In this document: in pieces, positions 21,701 through 35,100 of the stretch
How positions within the stretch are numbered: the stretch's first letter is position 1
Layout of the letters: each line of letters begins with the position of its first letter
Source: Petrolisthes cinctipes
Lineage: Eukaryota > Arthropoda > Malacostraca > Decapoda > Porcellanidae
Length of the DNA stretch: 64,000 bases
Direction of reading: 5' to 3'
NCBI GenBank assembly: GCA_033782935.1
Contig: JAWQEG010001376.1
Coordinates: forward strand, 1-64,000
The notes under the pieces: model-generated
The model's database searches: none
Seen by the model: the letters and a program-made list of their open reading frames with translations, nothing else
What the model was told of the DNA's origin: nothing
Program-made: the position numbers and the translations under genes

Positions 21701-23253
21701 TTTCAAAATACAGGCCCAAAACATGCTCAAAATCGATATTTTATATACCCAAAGTCAATATGTGTATGCATCTTCTATACCCGTTTATATCCCAAATTCA
21801 GGCTGAAAACATCCGAAAATTCGATATTTTTTTGTCCCAGAAGCGATCTGTACATGCCTACTCATTGCTAGAATACTTTCAAAATATAGGCCCAAAACAT
21901 GCTAAAAATCGATATTTTGGGTGCCCAAAGTCGATATCTGCATGCATATTCTGTACCCGTTTATATCTCAAATTCAGGCTCAAAACACCCGAAAACTCGA
22001 TATTTTTGGGTCCCAAAAGAGATCTGTAAATGCCTACTCCGTGTTAGAGTCCTTTCAAAATACAGGCCCAAAACATGCTGAAAATCAATATTTTATGTGC
22101 CCAAAGTCGATATGTGCTTGCATCTTCTGTACCCGTTCATATCTCAAATTCATTCTCAAAACACCCGAAAATTCGTTATTTTCGGGTCCAAGAAGCGATC
22201 TGTACATGCCTACTCTTTGCTAGAATGTTTTCAAAATACATACCCAAAACATGCTCAACATCGATATTTTAGGTGCAAAAAGTCGATATGTGCATACATC
22301 TTCAGTACCCGATTATATCTCAAATTCTGGCTCAAAACAACCGAAAATTCGATATTTTCGGGTCCCAGAAGCGATCTGTACATGTCTACTCAGTGCTAGA
22401 ATGTTTTCAAAATATAGGCCTAAAACATGCTAAAATTCGATATTTTAGGTGTCCAAAGTCGATATGTGCATACATCTTTTGTACTTGTTTATATCCCAAA
22501 TTCAGGCTCAAAACACCCTAAAATTCGATATTTTTGGGTCACAGAAGCGATATGTACATACCTACTCATTCTTAGAATGTTTTCAAGATACAGACCCAAA
22601 ACATGCTCAAAATCGATATATTAGGTGCAAAAAGTCTATATGTGTATGCATCTTCTGTACCCGTTTATATCCCAAATTCACGCTCAAAACACCCGAAAAT
22701 TCGATATTTTTGGGTCCCAGAAGCGATCTGTATATGCCTACTTCGTGTTTGAGTATTTTCAAAATACATGGCCAAAACATGCTGAAAATCGGTATTTTAG
22801 CTCCACATAGTCGATATGTGCATGCATCTTCTGTACCCGTTTATATCTCAAATACAGGCTCAAATCACCCGAAAATTCAATATTTTTCGGTCCCAGAAGC
22901 GATCTATACATGCTTACTCCGTGTTAGAGTACTTTCAAAATACAGGCCCAAAACATGCTGAAAATGGATATTTTAAGTGCCCAAAGTCGATATGTGCATG
23001 CATCATCTGTACCTGTTTATATCCCAAATTCAGGCTCAAAACACCGGAAAATTCGATATTTTTGGGTCCCAGAAGCGATCTGTACATGTCTACTTAGTGC
23101 TAGAATGTTTTCAAAATATTGGCCTAAAACATGCTAAAATTCGATATTTTAGGTGTCCAATGTCGATATGTGCATGCATCTTCTGTACCCGTTTATATCT
23201 CAAATTCAGGCTCAAATCACCCTAAAATTCAATATTTTTGGGTCCCAGAAGCG
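18790..23253 (+). repeat. Higher-order duplication, offset 3,518 bp (20 monomers)
   Basis: The segment at about 18,790-19,735 recurs at about 22,308-23,253. Shared diagnostic variants include GGGTCACAGAAGCGATATGT, TCGATATATTAGGTGC and GCTCCACATAGTCGATATG at the same relative places. The two copies differ at only a few positions. Confidence 0.85.
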
Positions 23254-26200
23254 ATCTGTACATGCCTACTCCGTGTTAGACTACTTTTAAAATACAGGCC
23301 CAAAACATGCTGAAAATAGATATTTGAGGTGCCCAAAGTCGATATGTGTATGCATCTTCTGTACCCGTTTATATCCCAAATTCAGGCTTAAAACACCCGA
23401 AAATTCGATATTTTAGGGTCCCAGAAGCGATCTGTACATGCCTACTCCTTGCTAGAATGTTTTCAAAATATAGACCCAAAACATGCTCAAAATCGATATT
23501 TTAGGTATCCAAAGTCGATATGTGCATGCATTTTCTGTACCCGTTTATATCTCAAATTCAGGGTCATAACACCCGAAAATTCGATATTTTGAATCTCATA
23601 AGCGTTCTATACATGTCTACTCAGTGCTAGAATGTTTTCAAAATATAGGCTTAAAACATGCTAAAAATCGATATTTTAGGTGTCCAAAGTCGATATGTGC
23701 ATACATCTTTTGTACCCGTTTATATCCCAAATTCAATGTAAAAACACCCGAAAATTCGATATTTTTGGGTCCCTGAAGCGATCTGTACATGGCTACTCAG
23801 TTCTAGAATATTTTTTAATGTAGGCCCAAAACATGCTAAAAATCGATATTTTAGGTGCTAAATGTCGATATGAGCATGCATTTTCTGTACCGGTTTATAT
23901 CTCAAATTCAGGCTCAAAAAACCCGAAAATTCGATAAAATTGCTTCCCAGAAGCGATCTTTACATGCCTACTCCGTGTTAGAGTATTTTCAAAATACAGG
24001 CCCAAAACATGCTCAAAATCGATATTTTAGGTTCCCAAAGTCAATATGTGTATGCATATTCTATACCAGTTTATATCCCAAATTCAGGCTGAAAACACCC
24101 GAAAATTCGATATTTTTTTGTCCCAGAAGCGATCTGTACATGCCTACTCATTGCTAGAATACTTTCAAAATATAGGCCCAAAACATGCTAAAAATCGATA
24201 TTTTGGGTGCCCAAAGTCGATATCTGCATGCATCTTCTGTACTCGTTTATATCTCAAATTCAGGATCAAAACACCCGAAATTTCGATAATTTTGGGTCCC
24301 AGAAGGGATATTTACATGCCTACTCAGTGCTAAAAAAAATTCAAAATATAGGCTTAAAGCATGCTAAAAATCGATATTTTAGGTGTCCAAAGTCGATATG
24401 TGCATACATCTTTTGTATTCGTTTATATCCAAAATTCAGGCTCAAAACAACGGAAAATTCAATATTTTTGGGTTCCAGAAGTGATCTGTACATGCCTACT
24501 CAGTGCTAGAAAGTTTTCAAAATATAGGCTGAAAACATGCTAAAAATCTATAATTTAGGTGTCCAAAGTCGATATGTAAATGCATCTTCAGTACCCGTTT
24601 ATATCCCAAATTCAGGCTCAAAACACCCGAAAATTTAATATTTTTGGGTTCCTGAAGCGATCTGTACATGCCTACTCAGTGCTAGAATATTTTTTAAATG
24701 TAGGCCTAAAACATGCTAAAATCGATATTTTAGGTGCTAAATGTCGATATGACCATGCATTTTCTGTACCTGTTTATATCTCAAATTCTGGCTCAAAACA
24801 CCCGAAAATTCGATAATTTTGGGTCCCAGAAGCGATCTTTACATGCCTACTCCGTGTTAGAGTATTTTCAAAATACAGACCCAAAACATGCTCAAAATCG
24901 ATATTTTATATACCCAAAGTCAATATGTGTATGCATCTTCTATACCCGTTTATATCCCAAATTCAGGCTGAAAACATCCGAAAATTCGATATTTTTTTGT
25001 CCCAGAAGCGATCTGTACATGCCTACTCATTGCTAGAATACTTTCAAAATATAGGCCCAAAACATGCTAAAAATCGATATTTTGGGTGCCCAAAGTCGAT
25101 ATCTGCATGCATATTCTGTACCCGTTTATATCTCAAATTCAGGCTCAAAACACCCGAAAACTCGATATTTTTGGGTCCCAGAAGAGATCGTTAAATGCCT
25201 ACTCCGTGTTAGAGTCCTTTCAAAATACAGGCCCAAAACATGCTGAAAATCAATATTTTATGTGCCCAAAGTCGATATGTGCTTGCATCTTCTGTACCCG
25301 TTCATATCTCAAATTCATTCTCAAAACACCCGAAAATTCGTTATTTTCGGGTCCAAGAAGCGATCTGTACATGCCTACTCTTTGCTAGAATGTTTTCAAA
25401 ATACATACCCAAAACATGCTCAACATCGATATTTTAGGTGCAAAAAGTCGATATGTGCATACATCTTTTGTACCCGTTTATAATCCAAATTCAGGCTTAA
25501 AACACCCGAAAATTCGATATTTTTGTGTCCCAGAAGCGATCTGTACATGTCTACTCAGTGCTAGAATGTTTTCAAAATAAAGGCCTAAAACATGCTAAAA
25601 TTCGATATTTTAGGTGTCCAAAGTCGATATGTGCATACATCTTTTGTACTTGTTTATATCCCAAATTCAGGCTCAAAACACCCTAAAACTCGATATTTTT
25701 GGGTCCCAGAAGAGATCTGTACAAGCCTACTCCGTGTTAGAGTACTTTCAAAATACAGGCCCAAAACATGCTAAAAATCGATATTTTAGGTGCCCAAAGT
25801 CGTTATGTGAATGCATCTTCAGTACCCGTTTATATCCCAAATTCAGGCTCAAAACACCCGAAAATTTGATATTTTTGGGTCCCTGAAGCTATCTGTACAT
25901 GCCTACTCAGTGCTAGAATATTTTTTAAATGTAGGCCCAAAACATGCTAAAAATCGATATTTTAGGTGCTGAATGTCGATATGAGCATGCATTTTCTGTA
26001 CCGGTTTATATCTCAAATTCAGGCTCAAAACACCCGAATTCGATTATTTTTGGTCCCAGAAGCGATCTTTACATGCCTACTCCGTGTTAGAGTATTTTCA
26101 AAATACAGGCCCAAAACATGCTCAAAATCGATATTTTATATACCCAAAGTCAATATGTGTATGCATCTTCTATACCCGTTTATATCCCAAATTCAGGCTG

Positions 26201-26495
26201 AAAACATCCGAAAATTCGATATTTTTTTGTCCCAGAAGCGATCTGTACATGCCTACTCATTGCTAGAATACTTTCAAAATAAAGGCCCAAAACATGCTAA
26301 AAATCGATATTTTGGGTGCCCAAAGTCGATATCTGCATGCATATTCTGTACCCGTTTATATCTCAAATTCAGGCTCAAAACACCCGAAAACTCGATATTT
26401 TTGGGTCCCAGAAGAGATCTGTAAATGCCTACTCCGTGTTAGAGTCCTTTCAAAATACAGGCCCAAAACATGCTGAAAATCAATATTTTATGTGC
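20840..26495 (+). repeat. Higher-order duplication, offset about 4,397 bp (25 monomers)
   Basis: About 20,840-22,100 recurs at about 25,237-26,495. Shared variants include ATTCGTTATTTTCGGGTCCA, AAAATAAAGGCCTAAAACAT and TTTTATATACCCAAAGTCAA. A small deletion at about 26,036-26,038 in the second copy (CCCGAATTCGATT) shifts the offset by 2-3 bases. Confidence 0.85.
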
Positions 26496-29400
26496 CCAAA
26501 GTCGATATGTGCATGCATCTTCAGTACCCGTTTATATCTCAAATTCAGGCTCAAAACAACGGAAAATTCAATATTTTTGGGTTCCAGAAGCGATCTGTAC
26601 ATGCCTACTCATTGCTAGAAAGTTTTCAAAATATAGGCTTAAACATGCTAAAATTCGATATTTTAGGTGTCCAAAGTCGATATGTGCATACATCTTTTGT
26701 ACTTGTTTATATCCCAAATTCAGGCTCAAAACACCCTAAAATTCGATATTTTTGGGTCACAGAAGCGATATGTACATACCTACTCATTCTTAGAATGTTT
26801 TCAAGATACAGACCCAAAACATGCTCAAAATCGATATATTAGGTGCAAAAAGTCGATATGTGTATGCATCTTCTGTACCCGTTTATATCCTAAATTCAGG
26901 CTCAAAACACCCGAAAATTCGATATTTTTGGGTCCCAGAAGTGATCTGTATATGCCTACTTCGTGTTTGAGTATTTTCAAAATACATGGCCAAAACATGC
27001 TGAAAATCGGTATTTTAGCTCCACATAGTCGATATGTGCATGCATCTTCTGTACCCGTTTATATCTCAAATACAGGCTCAAATCACCCGAAAATTCAATA
27101 TTTTTGGGTCCCAGAAGCGATCTATACATGCTTACTCCGTGTTAGAGTACTTTCAAGATAAAGGCCCAAAACATGCTGAAAATCGATATTTTAGGTGCCC
27201 AAAGTCGATATGTGCATGCATCATCTGTACCTGTTTATATACCAAATTCAGGCTCAAAACACCCGAAAATTCGATATTTTTGGGTCCCAGAAGCGATCTG
27301 TACATATCTACTTAGTGCTAGAATGTTTTCAAAATATTGGCCTAAAACATGCTAAAATTCGATATTTTAGGTGTCCAATGTCGATATGTGCATGCATCTT
27401 CTGTACCCGTTTATATCTCAAATTCAGGCTCAAATCACCCTAAAATTCAATATTTTTGGGTCCCAGAAGCGATCTGTACATGCCTACTCCGTGTTAGACT
27501 ACTTTTAAAATACAGGCCCAAAACATGCTGAAAATAGATATTTGAGGTGCCCAAAGTCGATATGTGTATTCATCTTCTGTACCCGTTTATATCCCAAATT
27601 CAGGCTTAAAACACCCGAAAATTCGATATTTTTGGGTCCCAGAAGCGATCTGTACATGCCTACTCCTTGCTAGAATGTTTTCAAAATATAGACCCAAAAC
27701 ATGCTCAAAATCGATATTTTAGGTATCCAAAGTCGATATGTGCATGCATTTTCTGTACCCGTTTATATCTCAAATTCAGGGTCAAAACACCCGAAAATTC
27801 GATATTTTGAGTCTCATAAGCGTTCTGTACATGTCTACTCAGTGCTAGAATGTTTTCAAAATATAGGCTTAAAACATGCTAAAAATCGATATTTTAGGTG
27901 TCCACAGTCGATATGTGCATACATCTTTTGTACCCGTTTATATCCCAAATTCATTGTAAAAACACCCGAAAACTCGATATTTTTGGGTCCCTGAAGCGAT
28001 CTGTACATGCCTACTCATTTCTAGAATATTTTTTAAATGTAGGCCCGAAACATGCTAAAAATTGATATTTTAGGTGCTAAATGTCCATATGATCATGCAT
28101 TTTCTGTACCGGTTTATATCTCAAAATCAAGCTAAAAAAACCCGAAAATTCGATAATTTTGGGTCCCAGAAGCGATCTTTACATGCCTACTCCGTGTTAG
28201 AGTATTTTGCAAAATACAGGCCCAAAACATGCTCAAAATCGATATTTTAGGTTCCCAAAGTCAATATGTGTATGCATATTCTATACCCGTTTATATCCCA
28301 AATTCAGGCTGAAAACACCCGAAAATTCGATATTTTTTTGTCCCAGAAGCGATCTGTACATCCCTACTCATGGCTAGAATACTTTCAAAATATAGGCCCA
28401 AAACATGCTAAAAATCGATATTTTGGGTGCCCAAAGTCGATATCTGCATGCATCTTCTGTACTTGTTTATATCTCAAATTCAGGATCAAAACACCCGAAA
28501 ATTCGATAATTTTGGGTCCCAGAAGGGATATTTACATGCCTACTCAGAGCTAAAAAAATTTTAAAATATAGGCTCAAAGCATGCTAAAAATCGATATTTT
28601 AGGTGTCCAAAGTCGATATGTGCATACATCTTTTGTATTCGTTTATATCCAAAATTCAGGCTCAAAATAACGGAAAATTCAATATTTTTGGGTTCCAGAA
28701 GTGATCTGTACATGCCTACTCAGTGCTAGAAAGTTTTCAAAATATAGGCTGAAAACATGCTAAAAATCTATAATTTAGGTGTCCAAAGTCGATATGTGCA
28801 TACATCTTTTGTACCCGTTTATATCCCAAATTCAGGCTCAAAACACCCGAAAATTCAATATTTTTGGGTTCCTGAAGCGATCTGTACATGCCTACTCAGT
28901 GCTAGAATATTTTTTAAATGTAGGCCTAAAACATGCTAAAATCGATATTTTAGGTGCTAAATGTCGATATGAGCATGCATTTTCTGTACCTGTTTATATC
29001 TCAAATTCTGGCTCAAAACACCCGAATAATCGATAATTTTGGGTCCCAGAAGGGATATTTACATGCCTACTCAGTGCTAAAAAGTTTTCAAAATATAGGC
29101 TGAAAACATGCTAAAAATCTATAATTTAGGTGTCCAAAGTCGATATGTGCATACATCTTTTGTACCCGTTTATATCCAAAATTCAGGCTCAGAACACACG
29201 AAAATTCGAAATTTTTGGGTCCCTGAAGCGATCTATACATGCCTACTTCGTGTTAGAGTATTTTCAAAATACAGGCCCAAAACATGCTCAAAATCGATAT
29301 TTTAGGTTCCCAAAATCAATATGTGTATGCATCTTCTATACCCGTTTATATCCCAAATTCAGTGTGAAAACACCAGAAAATTCGATATTTTTTTGTCCCA

Positions 29401-31839
29401 GAAGCGTTCTGTACATGCCTACTCATTGCTAGAATACTTTCAAAATATAGGCCCAAAAAATGCTAAAATCGATATTTTGGGTGCCCAAAGTCGATATCTG
29501 CATGCATCTTCTGTACCCGTTTATATCTCAAATTCAGGCTCAAAACACCCGAAAACTCGATATTTTTCGGTCCCAGAAGAGATCTGTACATGCCTACTCC
29601 GTGTTAGAGTACTTTCAAAATACGGGCCCAAAACATGCTAAAAATCGATATTTTAGGTGCCCAAAGTCGATATGTGCATGCATCTTCAGTACCCGTTTAT
29701 ATCTCAAATTCAGGCTTAAAACAACGGAAAATTCAATATTTTTGGGTTCCAGAAGCGATCTGTACATGCCTACTCAGTGCTAGAATGTTTTCAAAATATA
29801 GGCTCAAAACATGCTAAAAATCTATAATTTAGGTGTCCAAAGTCGATATGTGCATGCATCTTCTGTACCCGTATATATCTGAAATTCAGGCTCAAAACAC
29901 CCAAAAATTCGATATTTTTGTGTCCCAGAAGCGATCTCTACATACCTACTTTGTGTTAGAGTATTTTCAAAATAGATGCCCAAAACATGCTCAAAATCGA
30001 TATTTTGGTGCCCATAGTCGATATGTGCTTGCATCTTCTGTACCCGTTCATATCTCAAATTCATTCTCAAAACACCCGAAAATTCGTTATTTTCGGGTCC
30101 AAGAAGCGATCTGTACATGCCTACTCTTTGCTAGAATGTTTTCAAAATACATACCCAAAACATGCTCAACATCGATATTTTAGGTGCAAAAAGTCGATAT
30201 GTGCATACATCTTTTGTACCCGTTTATATCCCAAATTCAGGCTTAAAACCCCCGAAAATTCGATATTTTTGTGTCCCAGAAGCGATCTGTACATGTCTAC
30301 TCAGTGCTAGAATGTTTTCAAAATAAAGGCCTAAAACATGCTAAAATTCGATATTTTAGGTGTCCAAAGTTGATATGTGCATACATCTTTTGTACTTGTT
30401 TATATCCCAAATTCAGGCTCAAAACACCCTAAAACTCGATATTTTTGGGTCCCAGAAGAGATCTGTACATGCCTACTCCGTGTTAGAGTACTTTCAAAAT
30501 ACAGGCCCAAAACATGCTAAAAATCGATATTTTAGGTGCCCAAAGTCGATATGTGAATGCATCTTCAGTACCCGTTTATATCCCAAATTCAGGCTCAAAA
30601 CACCCGAAAATTTGATATTTTTGGGTCCCTGAAGCTATCTGTACATGCCTACTCAGTGCTAGAATATTTTTTAAATGTAGGCCCAAAACATGCTAAAAAT
30701 CGATATTTTAGGTGCTGAATGTCGATATGAGCATGCATTTTCTGTACCGGTTTATATCTCAAATTCAGGCTCAAAACACCCGAAAATTCGATATTTTTTT
30801 GTCCCAGAAGCGATCTGTACATGCCTACTCATTGCTAGAATACTTTCAAAATATAGGCCCAAAACATGCTAAAAATCGATATTTTGGGTGCCCAAAGTCG
30901 ATATCTGCATGCATATTCTGTACCCGTTTATATCTCAAATTCAGGCTCAAAACACCCGAAAACTCGATATTTTTGGGTCCCAGAAGAGATCTGTAAATGC
31001 CTACTCCGTGTTAGAGTCCTTTCAAAATACAGGCCCAAAACATGCTGAAAATCAATATTTTATGTGCCCAAAGTCGATATGTGCTTGTATCTTCTGTACC
31101 CGTTCATATCTCAAATTCATTCTCAAAACACCCGAAAATTCGTTATTTTCGGGTCCAAGAAGCGATCTGTACATGCCTACTCTTTGCTAGAATGTTTTCA
31201 AAATACATACCCAAAACATGCTCAACATCGATATTTTAGGTGCAAAAAGTCGATATGTGCATACATCTTTTGTACCCGTTTATATCCCAAATTCAGGCTT
31301 AAAACCCCCGAAAATTCGATATTTTTGTGTCCCAGAAGCGATCTGTACATGTCTACTCAGTGCTAGAATGTTTTCAAAATAAAGGCCTAAAACATGCTAA
31401 AATTCGATATTTTAGGTGTCCAAAGTTGATATGTGCATACATCTTTTGTACTTGTTTATATCCCAAATTCAGGCTCAAAACACCCTAAAACTCGATATTT
31501 TTGGGTCCCAGAAGAGATCTGTACATGCCTACTCCGTGTTAGAGTACTTTCAAAATACAGGCCCAAAACATGCTAAAAATCGATATTTTAGGTGCCCAAA
31601 GTCGATATGTGAATGCATCTTCAGTACCCGTTTATATCCCAAATTCAGGCTCAAAACACCCGAAAATTTGATATTTTTGGGTCCCTGAAGCTATCTGTAC
31701 ATGCCTACTCAGTGCTAGAATATTTTTTAAATGTAGGCCCAAAACATGCTAAAAATCGATATTTTAGGTGCTGAATGTCGATATGAGCATGCATTTTCTG
31801 TACCGGTTTATATCTCAAATTCAGGCTCAAAACACCCGA
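26212..31839 (+). repeat. Multi-kb higher-order repeat unit A (5,628 bp)
   Basis: Starts at the variant CGATATTTTTTTGTCCCAGA next to a TTGGGTGCCC monomer. Its content is repeated in unit B at offsets of 5,628, then 5,276 (two monomers missing in B after about 33,008), then 5,450 (one monomer duplicated in B at about 33,780). All offset changes are whole monomers within a base or two. Confidence 0.8.
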
Positions 31840-32131
31840 AAATTCGATATTTTTTTGTCCCAGAAGCGATCTGTACATGCCTACTCATTGCTAGAATACT
31901 TTCAAAATATAGGCCCAAAACATGCTAAAAATCGATATTTTGGGTGCCCAAAGTCGATATCTGCATGCATATTCTGTACCCGTTTATATCTCAAATTCAG
32001 GCTCAAAACACCCGAAAACTCGATATTTTTGGGTCCCAGAAGAGATCTGTAAATGCCTACTCCGTGTTAGAGTCCTTTCAAAATACAGGCCCAAAACATG
32101 CTGAAAATCAATATTTTATGTGCCCAAAGTC
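30020..32131 (+). repeat. Tandem 1,056-bp (6-monomer) higher-order repeat, two units
   Basis: 30,020-31,075 and 31,076-32,131 are near-identical. Diagnostic words repeat at exactly 1,056 bp: CCAAAGTTGATATGTGCATA at 30,362 and 31,418, and GGTGCTGAATGTCGATATGA at 30,711 and 31,767. Confidence 0.9.
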
Positions 32132-35100
32132 GATATGTGCATGCATCTTCAGTACCCGTTTATATCTCAAATTCAGGCTCAAAACAACGGAAAATTCAAT
32201 ATTTTTGGGTTCCAGAAGCGATCTGTACATGCCTACTCATTGCTAGAAAGTTTTCAAAATATAGGCTTAAACATGCTAAAATTCGATATTTTAGGTGTCC
32301 AAAGTCGATATGTGCATACATCTTTTGTACTTGTTTATATGCCAAATTCAGGCTCAAAACACCCTAAAATTCGATATTTTTGGGTCACAGAAGCGATATG
32401 TACATACCTACTCATTCTTAGAATGTTTTCAAGATACAGACCCAAAACATGCTCAAAATCGATATATTAGGTGCAAAAAGTCGATATGTGTATGCATCTT
32501 CTGTACCCGTTTATATCCCAAATTCAGGCTCAAAACACCCGAAAATTCGATATTTTTGGGTCCCAGAAGTGATCTGTATATGCCTACTTCGTGTTTGAGT
32601 ATTTTCAAAATACATGGCCAAAACATGCTGAAAATCGGTATTTTAGCTCCACATAGTCGATATGTGCATGCATCTTCTGTACCCGTTTATATCTCAAATA
32701 CAGGCTCAAATCACCCGAAAATTCAATATTTTTGGGTCCCAGAAGCGATCTATACATGCTTACTCCGTGTTAGAGTACTTTCAAGATAAAGGCCCAAAAC
32801 ATGCTGAAAATCGATATTTTAGGTGCCCAAAGTCGATATGTGCATGCATCATCTGTACCTGTTTATATACCAAATTCAGGCTCAAAACACCCGAAAATTC
32901 GATATTTTTGGGTCCCAGAAGCGATCTGTACATATCTACTTAGTGCTAGAATGTTTTCAAAATATTGGCCTAAAACATGCTAAAATTCGATATTTTAGGT
33001 GTCCAAAGTCGATATGTGCATGCATTTTCTGTACCCGTTTATATCTCAAATTCAGGGTCAAAACACCCGAAAATTCGATATTTTGAGTCTCATAAGCGTT
33101 CTGTACATGTCTACTCAGTGCTAGAATGTTTTCAAAATATAGGCTTAAAACATGCTAAAAATCGATATTTTAGGTGTCCACAGTCGATATGTGCATACAT
33201 CTTTTGTACCCGTTTATATCCCAAATTCATTGTAAAAACACCCGAAAATTCGATATTTTTGGGTCCCTGAAGCGATCTGTACATGCCTACTCAGTTCTAG
33301 AATATTTTTTAAATGTAGGAACGAAACATGCTAAAAATTGATATTTTAGGTGCTAAATGTCGATATGATCATGCATTTTCTGTACCGGTTTATATCTCAA
33401 AATCAAGCTAAAAAAACCCGAAAATTCGATAATTTTGGGTCCCAGAAGCGATCTTTACATGCCTACTCCGTGTTAGAGTATTTTCAAAATACAGGCCCAA
33501 AACATGCTCAAAATCGATATTTTAGGTTCCCAAAGTCAATATGTGTATGCATATTCTATACCCGTTTATATCCCAAATTCAGGCTGAAAACACCCGAAAA
33601 TTCGATATTTTTTTGTCCCAGAAGCGATCTGTACATCCCTACTCATGGCTAGAATACTTTCAAAATATAGGCCCAAAACATGCTAAAAATCGATATTTTG
33701 GGTGCCCAAAGTCGATATCTGCATGCATCTTCTGTACTCGTTTATATCTCAAATTCAGGATCAAAACACCCGAAAATTCGATATTTTTTGGTCCCAGAAG
33801 CGATCTGTACATCCCTACTCATGGCTAGAATACTTTCAAAATATAGGCCCAAAACATGCTAAAAATCGATATTTTGGGTGCCCAAAGTCGATATCTGCAT
33901 GCATCTTCTGTACTTGTTTATATCTCAAATTCAGGATCAAAACACCCGAAAATTCGATAATTTTGGGTCCCAGAAGGGATATTTACATGCCTACTCAGAG
34001 CTAAAAAAATTTTAAAATATAGGCTCAAAGCATGCTAAAAATCGATATTTTAGGTGTCCAAAGTCGATATGTGCATACATCTTTTGTATTCGTTTATATC
34101 CAAAATTCAGGCTCAAAATAACGGAAAATTCAATATTTTTGGGTTCCAGAAGTGATCTGTACATGCCTACTCAGTGCTAGAAAGTTTTCAAAATATAGGC
34201 TGAAAACATGCTAAAAATCTATAATTTAGGTGTCCAAAGTCGATATGTGCATACATCTTTTGTACCCGTTTATATCCCAAATTCAGGCTCAAAACACCCG
34301 AAAATTCAATATTTTTGGGTTCCTGAAGCGATCTGTACATGCCTACTCAGTGCTAGAATATTTTTTAAATGTAGGCCTAAAACATGCTAAAATCGATATT
34401 TTAGGTGCTAAATGTCGATATGAGCATGCATTTTCTGTACCTGTTTATATCTCAAATTCTGGCTCAAAACACCCGAATAATCGATAATTTTGGGTCCCAG
34501 AAGGGATATTTACATGCCTACTCAGTGCTAAAAAGTTTTCAAAATATAGGCTGAAAACATGCTAAAAATCTATAATTTAGGTGTCCAAAGTCGATATGTG
34601 CATACATCTTTTGTACCCGTTTATATCCAAAATTCAGGCTCAGAACACACGAAAATTCGAATTTTTTGGGTCCCTGAAGCGATCTATACATGCCTACTTC
34701 GTGTTAGAGTATTTTCAAAATACAGGCCCAAAACATGCTCAAAATCGATATTTTAGGTTCCCAAAATCAATATGTGTATGCATCTTCTATACCCGTTTAT
34801 ATCCCAAATTCAGTGTGAAAACACCAGAAAATTCGATATTTTTTTGTCCCAGAAGCGTTCTGTACATGCCTACTCATTGCTAGAATACTTTCAAAATATA
34901 GGCCCAAAAAATGCTAAAATCGATATTTTGGGTGCCCAAAGTCGATATCTGCATGCATCTTCTGTACCCGTTTATATCTCAAATTCAGTTTAAAACACCC
35001 GAAAACTCGATATTTTTGGGTCCCAGAAGAGATCTGTACATGCCTACTCCGTGTTAGAGTACTTTCAAAATACGGGCCCAAAACATGCTAAAAATCGATA

